Positions 35,501-43,391 are shown, counted from the first letter of the stretch. The stretch: DNA of 60,533 bases from Paenibacillus antibioticophila (GCF_000455265.1 NZ_HG005141.1:174340-234872), one strand, 5' to 3'. Program-made: numbers and translations. The notes: a model not told the origin generated them from the letters alone.

Positions 35501-35674
35501 GAAATATGGACCATGCAGCCAGACAAGGGTGTCCCACTTCTTCGCCTGCAGTCTGGATACCAGCCCTTCGGCATCAACCACCTCGGCCCACGCGGACGCA
35601 GCAGTCAGAAATGAGGTGTCCGGCCTCTTGCCGTCAAAAGGAAAGGATTGATCGTAAAATAGCAATATGTTCAA
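32537..35674 (-). CDS. large clan-A glycoside hydrolase (GH42-like), probable beta-galactosidase
   Basis: 1045 residues, no signal peptide. About residues 1-230 form a gatase-like domain (MNILLFYDQSFPFDGKRPDT; SGGGLLHTGGAPFRRP), about 240-350 a beta-sandwich, and about 360-740 the TIM barrel. The acid/base Glu lies in VHWDLINEPSLF and the nucleophile Glu probably in PNLVQETGIMH. A second gatase-like domain (ARLIIVPSAHNFDDGAFAELVAL; GAIVLWNGPIRL) and a C-terminal sheet domain follow. The presence of a trimerisation-type gatase fold suggests GH42, but the barrel is diverged and a GH5-like or new subfamily is possible. The start is TTG at 35674 after GGAAGGCGGG. It lies between M20 and GH3 in the operon, flanked by two palindromic element copies. 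Confidence 0.72.
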   Translation of the reverse strand: MNILLFYDQSFPFDGKRPDTSFLTAASAWAEVVDAEGLVSRLQAKKWDTLVWLHGPYFPKESWTAVRAHLQSGGGLLHTGGAPFRRPAVQTDTGEWCIEREQVGYHQVLDIHDALPVDVSLVRTQKAGAEFPVLSGKESWFGIEPTWGLTLHPSKTSDIPAEMGSCGPMDSVITPLLIGADAAGRERAASVVLLEQNKGIYAGGRWVLVNQEIPMIVGCAEGADLLQELASFAGYGVTEIWLKPNYACYEPGEQPLLTLQLQALSRTEAGAENRWRFEVEVRKEGADEPVWTASLEFEAGRAVPDLQPVRLPVKLAAEPGLYRVTASALSAKGERRLLTQAFWGMDRELLQSGEPLKAGRDYFERGGKPVPIVGMTYMTSDVSRKFLQLPNVERWERDMGEMSRAGINLIRTGIWTGYRQIMFADGHAVEDALRAIDAFILTAKRFELEVTFTFFSFAPESWEGVNPYLDPRSVEAQKRFIAAIVSRQQGTTNVHWDLINEPSLFDPARIFEGPVTARDTYEQQAWSDWLSQRYGGDLAALQERWNMTPEQLPDFASAQAPDPDDKVFRSVLQPKKWARWLDFTLFTMDMHNRWASELIGTLRRINPEHLATVGQDEGICSQRPSPSFYAREVDYTTVHSWWQNDHLAWDGLFTKTPGKPNLVQETGIMHIQHPDGRAKRTEAELRNILERKYAYAFSTGGAGAVQWIWNINYYMNNANESNIGALRADGTQKPEADVSYDFGSFMSEIGHWFRGRKLEEVVVVYPYSNDFSNQPLAYGATTKAIRTLAHVMNVHPRGIGEYHLHELREHPARLIIVPSAHNFDDGAFAELVALAEQGAIVLWNGPIRLDAHWGATSDRLREELGELDQGNVLREETLELEGRQYQVAFGERKINTLVVERPAKYDSKPGSALSPVVVSLGAGKLIWNPLPLELNERDEPIIAAYRHALAESGVASELEWFKGGELAGIYGRKLTFEQADLYIFVSEFGADAEIAVRNPQTQAAYRFIVERERTVMFAADKQGELLAVYRPDQVHIERVYLDKLN

Positions 35675-35703
35675 TGTGGACCCGCCTTCCGGTTTATAAC
35701 TTT

Positions 35704-35754
35704 AATCATTTTTCTCGCTTGCTTGTTATGCCTATTCTTTAGCTCAACTTATAT
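35704..35754. repeat. dispersed palindromic element, copy 5 (right 51 bp only)
   Basis: The block CATTTTTCTCGCTTGCTTGT and the following TATGCC are identical to copy 4, followed by the terminus AGCTCAACTTATAT. The left three-quarters are missing. The terminal TATAA supplies the TAA stop codon of the M20 gene (35749-35751), and the copy lies 30 bases before the start of the next gene. Confidence 0.9.
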
Positions 35755-36954
35755 CGCTTTCACGCTGAGTATCAAATCACGAAGGGCGCAAGCCGCCTGT
35801 TCTACTTGAGACAGCTCGATCCATTCGTCCTGCGTATGCGCTTCCGAAATATGGCCGGGGCCGAACACCACGGACGGCACAGCTACTCTGACCAGCTTGC
35901 TGGCATCGCTGCAATAGGCTGCACCCTGGACGCTCGCTTGCGGCTCATACGTCTGCGTCGCCGCCAATAAATAGCGCACGATCGGCTCATTCCGATCCGT
36001 CTCCATCGCATAATCGATCACAAACGGCTCACTGACGGTCACTGCCACCCCTTCGGTACTTGCCAGCTCTTCCAGTTGCCGCTTCATCTCCTCGTAAACC
36101 ACAAGCGGCTCTTCGCCGGGAACTGTACGCCGATCGACCGTGATCCGGCAGTCCGCAGGCACCGTATTAGGTGCGATGCCACCCTGGATGCCGGTTACAC
36201 AGACCGTCGGCGGCCCCGTCAAGGGATGGGCGCGCTGCGGATAACGCGACTCATGCAGCTCACTCAGAAATGTCAGCACCTTGTTCATCTGATTGATCGC
36301 GTTAACCCCTTGCGCCGGATTAGAGCTATGACAGGCCACGCCGTAGACATCCACGTAAAAGCGGCAGCACCCTTTATGCGCCGAAATGACAGCGAGACCC
36401 GTCGGCTCGCCCACCACGGCACCCATATAATCAGCAGCGTTCGGCTTAATCCGCTCGGCGAGAGCGGACACCCCGATATAGGTCGTCTCCTCATCCACAA
36501 CCGCGGCCAGTTCAGTCGTGACTTCCGGACGGATGCCGGCCAGCGCCAGAGCTTCGATTGCGGCAAGCATGGCGGCCAGGGAAGCCTTGGTATCGCAGGC
36601 GCCCCGTCCGTACAATTTACCGCCTTCTATCCTGCCATCAAAGGGCGGGATGGTCATCCCGATGGTCTGAACCGTATCCATATGGGCTTCCAGCAGCAGC
36701 TTGCGTTGGCTGCGCCCGGGCAGTGTGCCCAGCACATTGAAGCGCCCTCCGGCCACGACCTGACGTTCAGCAGGTAAATTCAGGCGATACAGGAATTCCT
36801 CTACGTAACGCCCCAGTTCAGCTTCTCCAGTCCCGCCGGGAAACGCCGGATTCACACTCGGAATACGAACTAACTGCTGCAAAATTTCCGCTACACGACT
36901 ACCGTTAATATCAGGTACGATCCGCCCATCGTAACCTCTACCCGGGCTGCTCAT
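35749..36954 (-). CDS. M20-family metallo-amidohydrolase (ArgE/DapE-like)
   Basis: 401-residue cytoplasmic two-zinc hydrolase. Visible ligands are LLLEAHMDTV (His, Asp), GRGACDTKAS (bridging Asp), AAVVDEETTYIG (catalytic Glu-Glu), YCSDASK and the distal His in GPGHISEAHTQDEW. A dimerisation lid domain lies between about residues 190 and 300. The family removes N-acyl groups from amino acids or cleaves small peptides. Its start overlaps the stop of the RidA gene as ATGA, so the two are coupled. Its place in a sugar operon is unusual; a deacylase for an N-acylated sugar or glycan-linked amino acid is one guess. Confidence 0.88.
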   Translation of the reverse strand: MSSPGRGYDGRIVPDINGSRVAEILQQLVRIPSVNPAFPGGTGEAELGRYVEEFLYRLNLPAERQVVAGGRFNVLGTLPGRSQRKLLLEAHMDTVQTIGMTIPPFDGRIEGGKLYGRGACDTKASLAAMLAAIEALALAGIRPEVTTELAAVVDEETTYIGVSALAERIKPNAADYMGAVVGEPTGLAVISAHKGCCRFYVDVYGVACHSSNPAQGVNAINQMNKVLTFLSELHESRYPQRAHPLTGPPTVCVTGIQGGIAPNTVPADCRITVDRRTVPGEEPLVVYEEMKRQLEELASTEGVAVTVSEPFVIDYAMETDRNEPIVRYLLAATQTYEPQASVQGAAYCSDASKLVRVAVPSVVFGPGHISEAHTQDEWIELSQVEQAACALRDLILSVKAI

Positions 36955-37421
36955 CTCTCCCCATCTACTTCTACAATTAATTCAATCTCAACCGGTGTAT
37001 CAAAGGGCAGCTCATTCGCTGATAATGCTGAACGCGCATGCTTGCCAGCATCGCCAAACGCTTCCACCAGCAAGTCTGAAGCTCCATTAATCACGAACGG
37101 TTGCTCCATAAAACCGGGAGCGGAGTTGACGAACGCCAGCATTTTGACTACCTGCTTGACGCGGTCCAAATCTCCCAGCTCGGCCTTCAGCACCGTCAGC
37201 AGGTTGATCGCCACTTGACGGGCCGCTTCATAACCCTGCTGTACCGTGAGTTGTGCGCCTACCTTACCCGTATACATCAAAACGCCGTTAATCCGGCAGT
37301 CATTACCGGAGGTATATACCAGATTGCCTGTCTGCTTGGCTGGCACATAGTTAGCTACAGCAGGCGGAACCTCGCCCAATACGATCCCTGCCGCCGCCAA
37401 TCGCTCTTCTACCATGCTCAT
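36951..37421 (-). CDS. RidA/YjgF-family protein
   Basis: 156-residue protein of the RidA group, enamine/imine deaminases that hydrolyse reactive 2-aminoacrylate-type intermediates. The opening GIVLGEVPPAVANYVPAKQTGNLVYTSGND and the C-terminal GKHARSALSANELPFDTPVEIELIVEV carry the family's conserved Arg. It is longer than the usual 130 residues because of an extended N-terminus and belongs to the YjgF-like branch often found in catabolic operons. It lies between GH29 and M20. An enamine from amino-sugar or amino-acid catabolism is a possible substrate (inference). Confidence 0.87.
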   Translation of the reverse strand: MSMVEERLAAAGIVLGEVPPAVANYVPAKQTGNLVYTSGNDCRINGVLMYTGKVGAQLTVQQGYEAARQVAINLLTVLKAELGDLDRVKQVVKMLAFVNSAPGFMEQPFVINGASDLLVEAFGDAGKHARSALSANELPFDTPVEIELIVEVDGER

Positions 37422-37457
37422 AACTGCTTCCTCCTCAAAATAAAGGATTGGTTGATG

Positions 37458-38822
37458 CTACCGCTCACGTCCATCGACATATACGGATGCGCCGCGGCGC
37501 TCCCGGGCCCAGGCTGCTACGCGCTCCGGATCCCCTTCCCACAGCCGATACTCTCCCCATTCATTCGTGGCTGGCTTGCCGTCACAGGTGATACGAATGA
37601 CCGGGAACAAGCGCGTTGGCGCTTCCCGTGGCAATCCGTTAATAATAAGGGTGTCGCCATCCTGCTCGAACGGCAACGACTGCCCTGTTGTCAGTAATTC
37701 CACGTCAAGCACACGGCTTGTCAGATCCGCCAGTCTAAGCTCAGGACGTCCATCCCAGAAGCGGATAATCAGGTACAGCTTGTTGTCCTTCATCGTCTGG
37801 CGCCCACGGGTAATAAATTCCGTCAGCGAACCGCCCTCTGTGCCATAAATGGCCTCACCATGAACGTCCAGCCAGCGGCCGATTTCAAGCGCACGCTCTA
37901 CAAATTCCGGAGGGAACTGTCCATCGGCGGTCGGGCCCACATTCAGCAGCAGATTGCCTCCGTGTTTTCCTCCTTTTTCTGCGCATTCACACAGCATATC
38001 AAGCAGGACATCCGTATTGCGCCAGCGTTCGCCGATGACGTGACTCCACAAACGCCAAGTTGTCACTTGGCAGGATTCCCACAGCCGGGTCGCTTCCGAA
38101 GCGATAGCATGCTCAGGCGTACCGAAGTCTCCAAGCGTATCCGAATCGCCTGCACCAATGCCCCCATCAGCCCGAAAGCCGTCGATTTTATTGGAATAAC
38201 CGAGTCGGTTGTTAATCAGAATATTGGGCTGAAGCTTACGCATTTCCTCCAACAGCTCTACGCTTTGCAGGTCATCCGCATTGCGCGGCCATACCCCGTC
38301 AAAAAAGAAATGGTCGATTTGCCCATAGTTGGTGAGTAGTTCCTTAACCTGGTTGTGTAAATACGTTCTAACTTTCTCCCAGCCCTCGGGGTCCTTCTGC
38401 GGACCGTCAAAGTAAGCAGGCAGACGCCAATCGATCCAGGAATAATACAAGCCGATGCGTAATCCCGCCTTGCGGAAAGCCTCGGTATATTCCTTCACAA
38501 AGTCGCGGCCTGCAGCCTGCTTGGCGCTGCTATAATCCGTAAAGGCGCTATCCCACAGACAGAACCCGTCATGATGGCGAGTGGTGAGGCAGGCGTATTT
38601 AAATCCCGCTTTCTTGGCGGTATATGCCCACAACTCAGGATCAAAGTGCTGGGGGTTCCAAGCACATGCCTGCTCCGTGTACTCCTCGTGATTCAAATGC
38701 TCGCGAAACAACACCTGCTCGCCCCGTCCCCATTGCGCATAAGGACCCCAATGAATGAACAAACCGTAGCGACTTTCTGTGAACCATTTCCACTTATCAG
38801 GTACAACAAAACCTTCTCTCAC
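37458..38822 (-). CDS. glycoside hydrolase family 29 alpha-L-fucosidase
   Basis: 454 residues, no signal peptide, so it acts on imported oligosaccharides. The GH29 N-terminus reads WFTESRYGLFIHWGPYAQWG, followed by YACLTTRHHDGFCLWDS, LRIGLYYSWIDW, and the nucleophile Asp in QIDHFFFDGVWP. GGNLLLNVGPTADGQ closes the barrel and a short beta-sandwich follows. Retaining mechanism by family. The start is GTG at 38822 after AAAGG. It is the third gene of the operon after the two permeases. Some GH29-like proteins act on other sugars, so fucose is likely but not proven. Confidence 0.88.
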   Translation of the reverse strand: MREGFVVPDKWKWFTESRYGLFIHWGPYAQWGRGEQVLFREHLNHEEYTEQACAWNPQHFDPELWAYTAKKAGFKYACLTTRHHDGFCLWDSAFTDYSSAKQAAGRDFVKEYTEAFRKAGLRIGLYYSWIDWRLPAYFDGPQKDPEGWEKVRTYLHNQVKELLTNYGQIDHFFFDGVWPRNADDLQSVELLEEMRKLQPNILINNRLGYSNKIDGFRADGGIGAGDSDTLGDFGTPEHAIASEATRLWESCQVTTWRLWSHVIGERWRNTDVLLDMLCECAEKGGKHGGNLLLNVGPTADGQFPPEFVERALEIGRWLDVHGEAIYGTEGGSLTEFITRGRQTMKDNKLYLIIRFWDGRPELRLADLTSRVLDVELLTTGQSLPFEQDGDTLIINGLPREAPTRLFPVIRITCDGKPATNEWGEYRLWEGDPERVAAWARERRGASVYVDGRER

Positions 38823-38886
38823 TCTGTCTCAATCCTTTCTTCCTTTGCAAATTTGATTGTCTGGAGAAGACACATCTGCCGGATCA

Positions 38887-39762
38887 TTATCCTTTAACAG
38901 AACCGATCAAAAGGCCTTTGATGAAGTAGCGCTGCAAGAAAGGATAGAACAGCACGACCGGGCCGATGGTCAGAATAGCCGTGGCCATTTTGACTGATTC
39001 CTGCGGCATCGTGCCAGTGCCGGACAGTACGCCGCTGCTCTGCATCTGCTGAATCATATTAATCTCGGAATTCAACTTGAACAGCAGATATTGAAGCGGA
39101 TACAATTGCTGATTGTCTACAAGCATGATGGCGTTAAACCAATTGTTCCAGTAGCCTATGCCATAGAATAGCGTAATCGTCGCCAATACAGGCATGCACA
39201 GCGGAAAGAATATACGAAACGCAATGTAGAAATCGGTTGCTCCATCTATTTTGGCTGCCTCGGTAAGAGACACCGGGATTTGAGACATGTAATTTCTTAC
39301 CAGAAAAAGGTTGAACGGGTTAAAAATCAAAGAGGGTATAATGAGAGCGAAAATCGTATTTTTCAGTCCCAATTGCAGATTGATCAGATACCAGGGCACC
39401 AGACCGGTATTGAAGACCATAGTAATGAAGAAAAATATAGCCAGATGGTTACGGTATTTGGCGTGCTTGGCAGAAAGGGTATACCCCGCCATGCCTGTCA
39501 TCAGGACTGCCGCGGTTGTGCCTACTATGGTAATGAAAATAGAGATCATATAGCTGCGGTAGAGCGGTGTGTTGCCAAACAGCAGCAGCTTATAGGCGTC
39601 GAAGGACAGCTTGTCCGGAATTAACTGATAACCGAATTGCTTGATGCTGGCTTCGTCCGTAAAGGACACCATCAGCACCAGCAGCATCGGCAGGATACAA
39701 AGGATGGAGAACAAGGCAATAAAGGTATAGTTGGCGAGATCGAACAATTTAGGCTTTTTCAT
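38887..39762 (-). CDS. carbohydrate ABC transporter permease, LplC/YtcP type
   Basis: 291-residue CUT1 permease with six helices. The MalG-like EAA loop is SLTEAAKIDGATDFYIAFRIFFPLCMPVLATITLFYGIGYWN, and the C-terminus FLQRYFIKGLLIGSVKG is typical. The ribosome site AAAGGAGAGGGG precedes the ATG. It pairs with the permease upstream; no ATPase gene is nearby, as usual for this group, which shares an MsmX-like ATPase encoded elsewhere. Confidence 0.93.
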   Translation of the reverse strand: MKKPKLFDLANYTFIALFSILCILPMLLVLMVSFTDEASIKQFGYQLIPDKLSFDAYKLLLFGNTPLYRSYMISIFITIVGTTAAVLMTGMAGYTLSAKHAKYRNHLAIFFFITMVFNTGLVPWYLINLQLGLKNTIFALIIPSLIFNPFNLFLVRNYMSQIPVSLTEAAKIDGATDFYIAFRIFFPLCMPVLATITLFYGIGYWNNWFNAIMLVDNQQLYPLQYLLFKLNSEINMIQQMQSSGVLSGTGTMPQESVKMATAILTIGPVVLFYPFLQRYFIKGLLIGSVKG

Positions 39763-39789
39763 ATCGGTACGCCCCTCTCCTTTCGTCGA

Positions 39790-40719
39790 TTAGAATAAAG
39801 CATGATCCGGGTTGATTTTGCGTACTATTTTGTTGCTGCCCCATACGAGGATAAAGCCGACTACGGATTGATAGAGACCGACAGCCATGGCTTGAGCAGG
39901 GTTGCCGATGGTGCGCAGGGAACGGAACACATAAGTGTCAATAACATCGACCGCCGGGTAGAGCACTCCGTTGTCCTTGATAATCGCGTATATCATATCG
40001 AAGCTGCCATACATGATCTTGCCAAGCGCAAGCAAAGAGAGAATGATGATGGTCGGCATCATTAGCGGTATTGTAATTCGCCAGATCAGTTGCCAACGAC
40101 TGGCCCCGTCGATACGGCCCGCCTCATAATACGTGTCATCAATGCCGACAATTGCCGCCAAATAAATTACCAGATTCATGCCGACATCCTTCCAGACGGC
40201 AGCGCTTACTAAAATCGTGGTCCAATATTTTGGAGTCGAATACCAGTTGATAGGATCAAGACCGACCCAGCCAATAATTTTGTTAATGACGCCATAATCC
40301 GTTGAAAAGAGGCTGTAGATAACGTAGCTGACGATCACCCAAGACAGAAAATGCGGAAACAAAATTGTAGATTGTGTAATTCGAGAAAACAGCTTGCTGC
40401 GCAATTCATTAAAGAGAATGGCGAGCGCCATCGCAACAACCGTACCGACCACAATAAATAAAAAGTTGAGCTTAAGCGTGTTGAAGGTTACCTCCCAGGC
40501 TCTGGGCGACCGGAAGAAAAACTCGAAGTTCTCAAGCCCGATCCACTTGGAGTTAAACAGCCCGGTCTTGAAGTTGAACTTCTGGAAAGCGATTAACATA
40601 TACGGCAGAGTAAAGTAGCCAAAAATAAGGGTATAGATGGCAGCAGGTATGACAAGCAAGTAAGCGGAGCCATTTTGCCTTATTTCATGAAGAAAGCCTC
40701 TATTTCTTTTAGTGTGCAT
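39790..40719 (-). CDS. carbohydrate ABC transporter permease, LplB/YteP type
   Basis: 309-residue CUT1 permease. Helices start at GSAYLLVIPAAIYTLIFGYFTLPYMLIAF. The coupling loop is DDTYYEAGRIDGASRWQLIWRITIPLMMPTIIILSLLALG. I chose ATG 40719 (MHTKRNRGFLHEI); the frame is open to 40848, but that extension has no ribosome site and covers the operator region. It is the first gene of the leftward operon, which is divergent from its regulator. Confidence 0.92.
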   Translation of the reverse strand: MHTKRNRGFLHEIRQNGSAYLLVIPAAIYTLIFGYFTLPYMLIAFQKFNFKTGLFNSKWIGLENFEFFFRSPRAWEVTFNTLKLNFLFIVVGTVVAMALAILFNELRSKLFSRITQSTILFPHFLSWVIVSYVIYSLFSTDYGVINKIIGWVGLDPINWYSTPKYWTTILVSAAVWKDVGMNLVIYLAAIVGIDDTYYEAGRIDGASRWQLIWRITIPLMMPTIIILSLLALGKIMYGSFDMIYAIIKDNGVLYPAVDVIDTYVFRSLRTIGNPAQAMAVGLYQSVVGFILVWGSNKIVRKINPDHALF

Positions 40720-40842
40720 AATAAATGATTCACGTCCTTTCCCTCGGTTGTAGTTGCTGATCTGACTCAAGTGTAAAAGGGGCATAACCGCCGGTAAACT
40801 TTGAATAGTGGATGATATCAGGTTTGAACGGGGTAGATTCAA

Positions 40843-40875
40843 CTTCAAAATTGGGCGCCAGCTTCAAGTTTGAGC
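40843..40875. promoter_or_regulatory. candidate AraC-regulator binding site (direct repeat)
   Basis: CTTCAAAATTGGGC and CTTCAAGTTTGAGC are repeated 19 bases apart, close to two helical turns. The first is identical to a site upstream of the binding-protein gene (43363-43376). Confidence 0.6.
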
Positions 40876-41028
40876 AATGCCCTGAATCGAAGAAGGAGTT
40901 GAAAATTGACGAAAATCCTTGATTTATCAGGCTTTTTCTATCAAAGCTTCGTTATATGGGTAATTTTGGATGATTAGACTAGCTATTGAACTATTTCAAT
41001 AAGGACTTAAAATAAGAAACAACAATAA

Positions 41029-41042
41029 TTAAAGCGCTTACT
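41029..41042. promoter_or_regulatory. cre-like site
   Basis: TTAAAGCGCTTACT resembles the CcpA consensus with mismatches at both ends; it lies 47 bases before the regulator start. Confidence 0.35.
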
Positions 41043-41088
41043 TCTGGCCGGCGTTATGTTTAAAGCGGAATTAAGGGGGAGATGGCAG

Positions 41089-43350
41089 TTGATTAGACAA
41101 AGACTGATACGCTATTCTGTATACCGCAACATGTTTCTAAGCTTCGTGCTGTTGACGGCAGGAATTATCGCCCTGGTGACCGTAGTATTATTTGCCTTGT
41201 TTTCCTGGAGCACCGCGCGGGAGGTCGGTAATATATCCGAATCCATGCTCAAGCAGAACAGCGCGGTATCGAGCGTGATCAAAGATGAAGTGTATAATAT
41301 CGGAAACTCGCTGTTGGCTGACCAGCAGGTGATCTCGGCTCTATTCGATAGCAATAATGATCAATTAAAACGCTACCATGCGATGTTCACCCTGCGGCGG
41401 ATGCAATCGACCTATCCTTATATACAATCCATCGGACTGTATAACGGCTTGACGGATTCATATATGAATACGACGGGCATTTCTTATGATCAGGAACGGC
41501 CGCTGCTACGGCAAATCGTGCAGAAAAACAGCTCGTATTTCAACTTATTCCCTAGAAAAGTGACCGTGCCCGGCTCCTCAACAGACCGGCAGGTATTGAC
41601 GTTCGTTCTTCTTCCCAGCTATTATTCACTGATGCCGGAGCAAGGGGCGATCCTGATCAATATTGATTCGGAGTATATTCAATCCCTGATTGGCGGATAC
41701 AAGAATGGAGCCGCCGATGAACTGTTCGTGGTCAATGCGAAAGGCCAGGTATTGACGCATTCCGAGTCAGAACGCTTCCTGACGGATATGTCCGAAGACG
41801 CCAACATTCAGCACATTCTGAAAACGGAGCAGGAAAGCGGTTATTTCACGGACGGCAAGCATCAGCTTGTTACTTTTGTGAAGTCACCCGATTTGGACTG
41901 GATGTTCGTCAGCGTCAGCGATTATAAAAATTTATTGTTTAATATGAATTTGCTCAAATGGTCCGCATTAGGTCTGGCCATCCTCATATTTGCTCTTAGC
42001 CTTGGCGTCTCTCTGTGGCTCACAAATCATGCTTACAATCCGCTTCGCCATTTGCTCGATAAGATGCTGCCCGCCGGCAAGACGAAAATCGGCAATATGC
42101 GGCTTAACGAATTTGCGTTGCTGGATGACAGCTATTCGCAATTAAAGGAACGTTTATCTGCCATGGAGTCAGCAGCCAGCAGAGGACAACAAGCGGAGCT
42201 GGTGCAGATGCTCAAGGGAGGAAACCCGCTTCAATATGAGCGGTTCAAGCAGCAGTTCCCGGCAAAGCGGTATTCGGTGATGGTCATTCTAGTGGACAAG
42301 CTCAGCACCTTCCGCAATAACCGGGATGCCGAAGCCAGATCCTTCGTCTATGCCTCGATCTATAAAATGGCCGAAGAGATACTAGGAGACAATGAAGCCC
42401 GGATGGCTATCGCTGAGGAAGGTATGATCGCAGGCGTAATCAAGGCTTCAGATGGACCTAATCCAACGCAGCCGGGCAGTGCATTTATGGAATTGCAAAG
42501 CCGGATTTACGAGCAGCTGGGGGTGTCCGTCACCATCGGCATCGGCTCTTCGGCTCACGAATATGATGAGCTGTGCGCCTCCTTCGAGAAAGCCTGCACC
42601 TGTGTGCAGCAGCGCTTCCTGCATGGGGCAGGTCAAATCTACTTTTATGGACTGGACGAGGATGTATCCACGGAGAGCAAGGAATATCCGCATAAATTTG
42701 AAACCAGCATCATTGAGGCGATTAAATCGCAGCAGCGTTTTCGTCTGAATCGAGAGATCGAACAGTGGCTTCTTGGCATCAGGGATTGCGAGTATCATGA
42801 GGCGTTATTTTATATGAATCAACTGGTTGGAAGCTTGTATCGGCAATTCCATGCAAAGACACTGCGTGATCATACTGTATCGGCCTCCTTCTCTCAGTTC
42901 ATTCACCACATCGATGTCTATGAGACGCTGGAGGAAATCGGTGATTCCCTAAAGGAATTGGCCCATCGCCTGTGCGACGAAATGGAAGAGGCCAGCAACA
43001 CGCGCTACAAGAAAATCGTGACGGATATCAGAATGTTTGTGGAAAAGCATTATATGCGCCCTGATCTTTCCTTAGAGATGGTTGCCAGTGAAGTCAGCTT
43101 ATCCCGAAGCTATGTCGGCAAATTGTTCAAAGCCCATTGTCAGATTTCCTTTAACGACTATTTGAATGAGGTCAGGCTGACCAAAGCGAGGGAGCTGCTG
43201 GTATCTAGCGATATGCCTGTACAGCTTGTCAGCGAACAGGTTGGAGTATATAACACGACTTACTTTTACACCTTGTTCAAGAAGCATTACAAAATGTCTC
43301 CGGCTCAATTCCGTCAACAAGAAAACGTGAGCACCGGTGCGGTTCAGTAA
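41089..43350 (+). CDS. membrane-anchored AraC-family regulator
   Basis: 753 residues. The order is: first membrane helix (about 13-36), an extracytoplasmic sensor of the dCache type (about 37-290; IQSIGLYNGLTDSYMNTTG, DELFVVNAKGQVLTHSESERFL), second helix (about 293-313; LGLAILIFALSLGVSLWL), a cytoplasmic middle domain, and a C-terminal AraC HTH (YMRPDLSLEMVASEVSLSRSYVGKLFKAHCQISFNDYLNEVRL; VGVYNTTYFYTLFKKHYKMSPAQFRQ). It therefore senses a signal outside and binds DNA inside without phosphorelay. I chose TTG at 41089 after AAGGGGGAG; ATG 41056 lacks a ribosome site. It is divergent from the permease operon and followed by the binding-protein gene. Confidence 0.88.
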   Translation: MIRQRLIRYSVYRNMFLSFVLLTAGIIALVTVVLFALFSWSTAREVGNISESMLKQNSAVSSVIKDEVYNIGNSLLADQQVISALFDSNNDQLKRYHAMFTLRRMQSTYPYIQSIGLYNGLTDSYMNTTGISYDQERPLLRQIVQKNSSYFNLFPRKVTVPGSSTDRQVLTFVLLPSYYSLMPEQGAILINIDSEYIQSLIGGYKNGAADELFVVNAKGQVLTHSESERFLTDMSEDANIQHILKTEQESGYFTDGKHQLVTFVKSPDLDWMFVSVSDYKNLLFNMNLLKWSALGLAILIFALSLGVSLWLTNHAYNPLRHLLDKMLPAGKTKIGNMRLNEFALLDDSYSQLKERLSAMESAASRGQQAELVQMLKGGNPLQYERFKQQFPAKRYSVMVILVDKLSTFRNNRDAEARSFVYASIYKMAEEILGDNEARMAIAEEGMIAGVIKASDGPNPTQPGSAFMELQSRIYEQLGVSVTIGIGSSAHEYDELCASFEKACTCVQQRFLHGAGQIYFYGLDEDVSTESKEYPHKFETSIIEAIKSQQRFRLNREIEQWLLGIRDCEYHEALFYMNQLVGSLYRQFHAKTLRDHTVSASFSQFIHHIDVYETLEEIGDSLKELAHRLCDEMEEASNTRYKKIVTDIRMFVEKHYMRPDLSLEMVASEVSLSRSYVGKLFKAHCQISFNDYLNEVRLTKARELLVSSDMPVQLVSEQVGVYNTTYFYTLFKKHYKMSPAQFRQQENVSTGAVQ

Positions 43351-43362
43351 CTAAATATCTGG

Positions 43363-43391
43363 CTTCAAAATTGGGCAATCCCCAAATTGAA
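43363..43391. promoter_or_regulatory. candidate AraC-regulator binding site upstream of the binding-protein gene
   Basis: CTTCAAAATTGGGC is identical to the site at 40843 and continues as an inverted repeat, TTCAAAATTGGG-CAATC-CCCAAATTGAA. A 10-mer TCGCTTTCCC occurs twice further on (43393 and 43444), each before an AT-rich block. Confidence 0.55.

Larger units (their letters stand above)
40720..41088. other. divergent control region of system 1
   Basis: It contains two direct copies of CTTCAARWTTGRGC (40843-40856 and 40862-40875, period 19 bases) and a cre-like TTAAAGCGCTTACT (41029-41042). The promoters of the permease operon and of the regulator must both lie here, but no strong -35/-10 pair is obvious, as expected for an activator-dependent system. 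Confidence 0.6.

Noticed and set aside
40720..40848. N-terminal extension of the LplB-type permease (start at 40848)
   Set aside because: No ribosome site, no family similarity, and it would cover the operator repeat. ATG 40719 gives the normal length.
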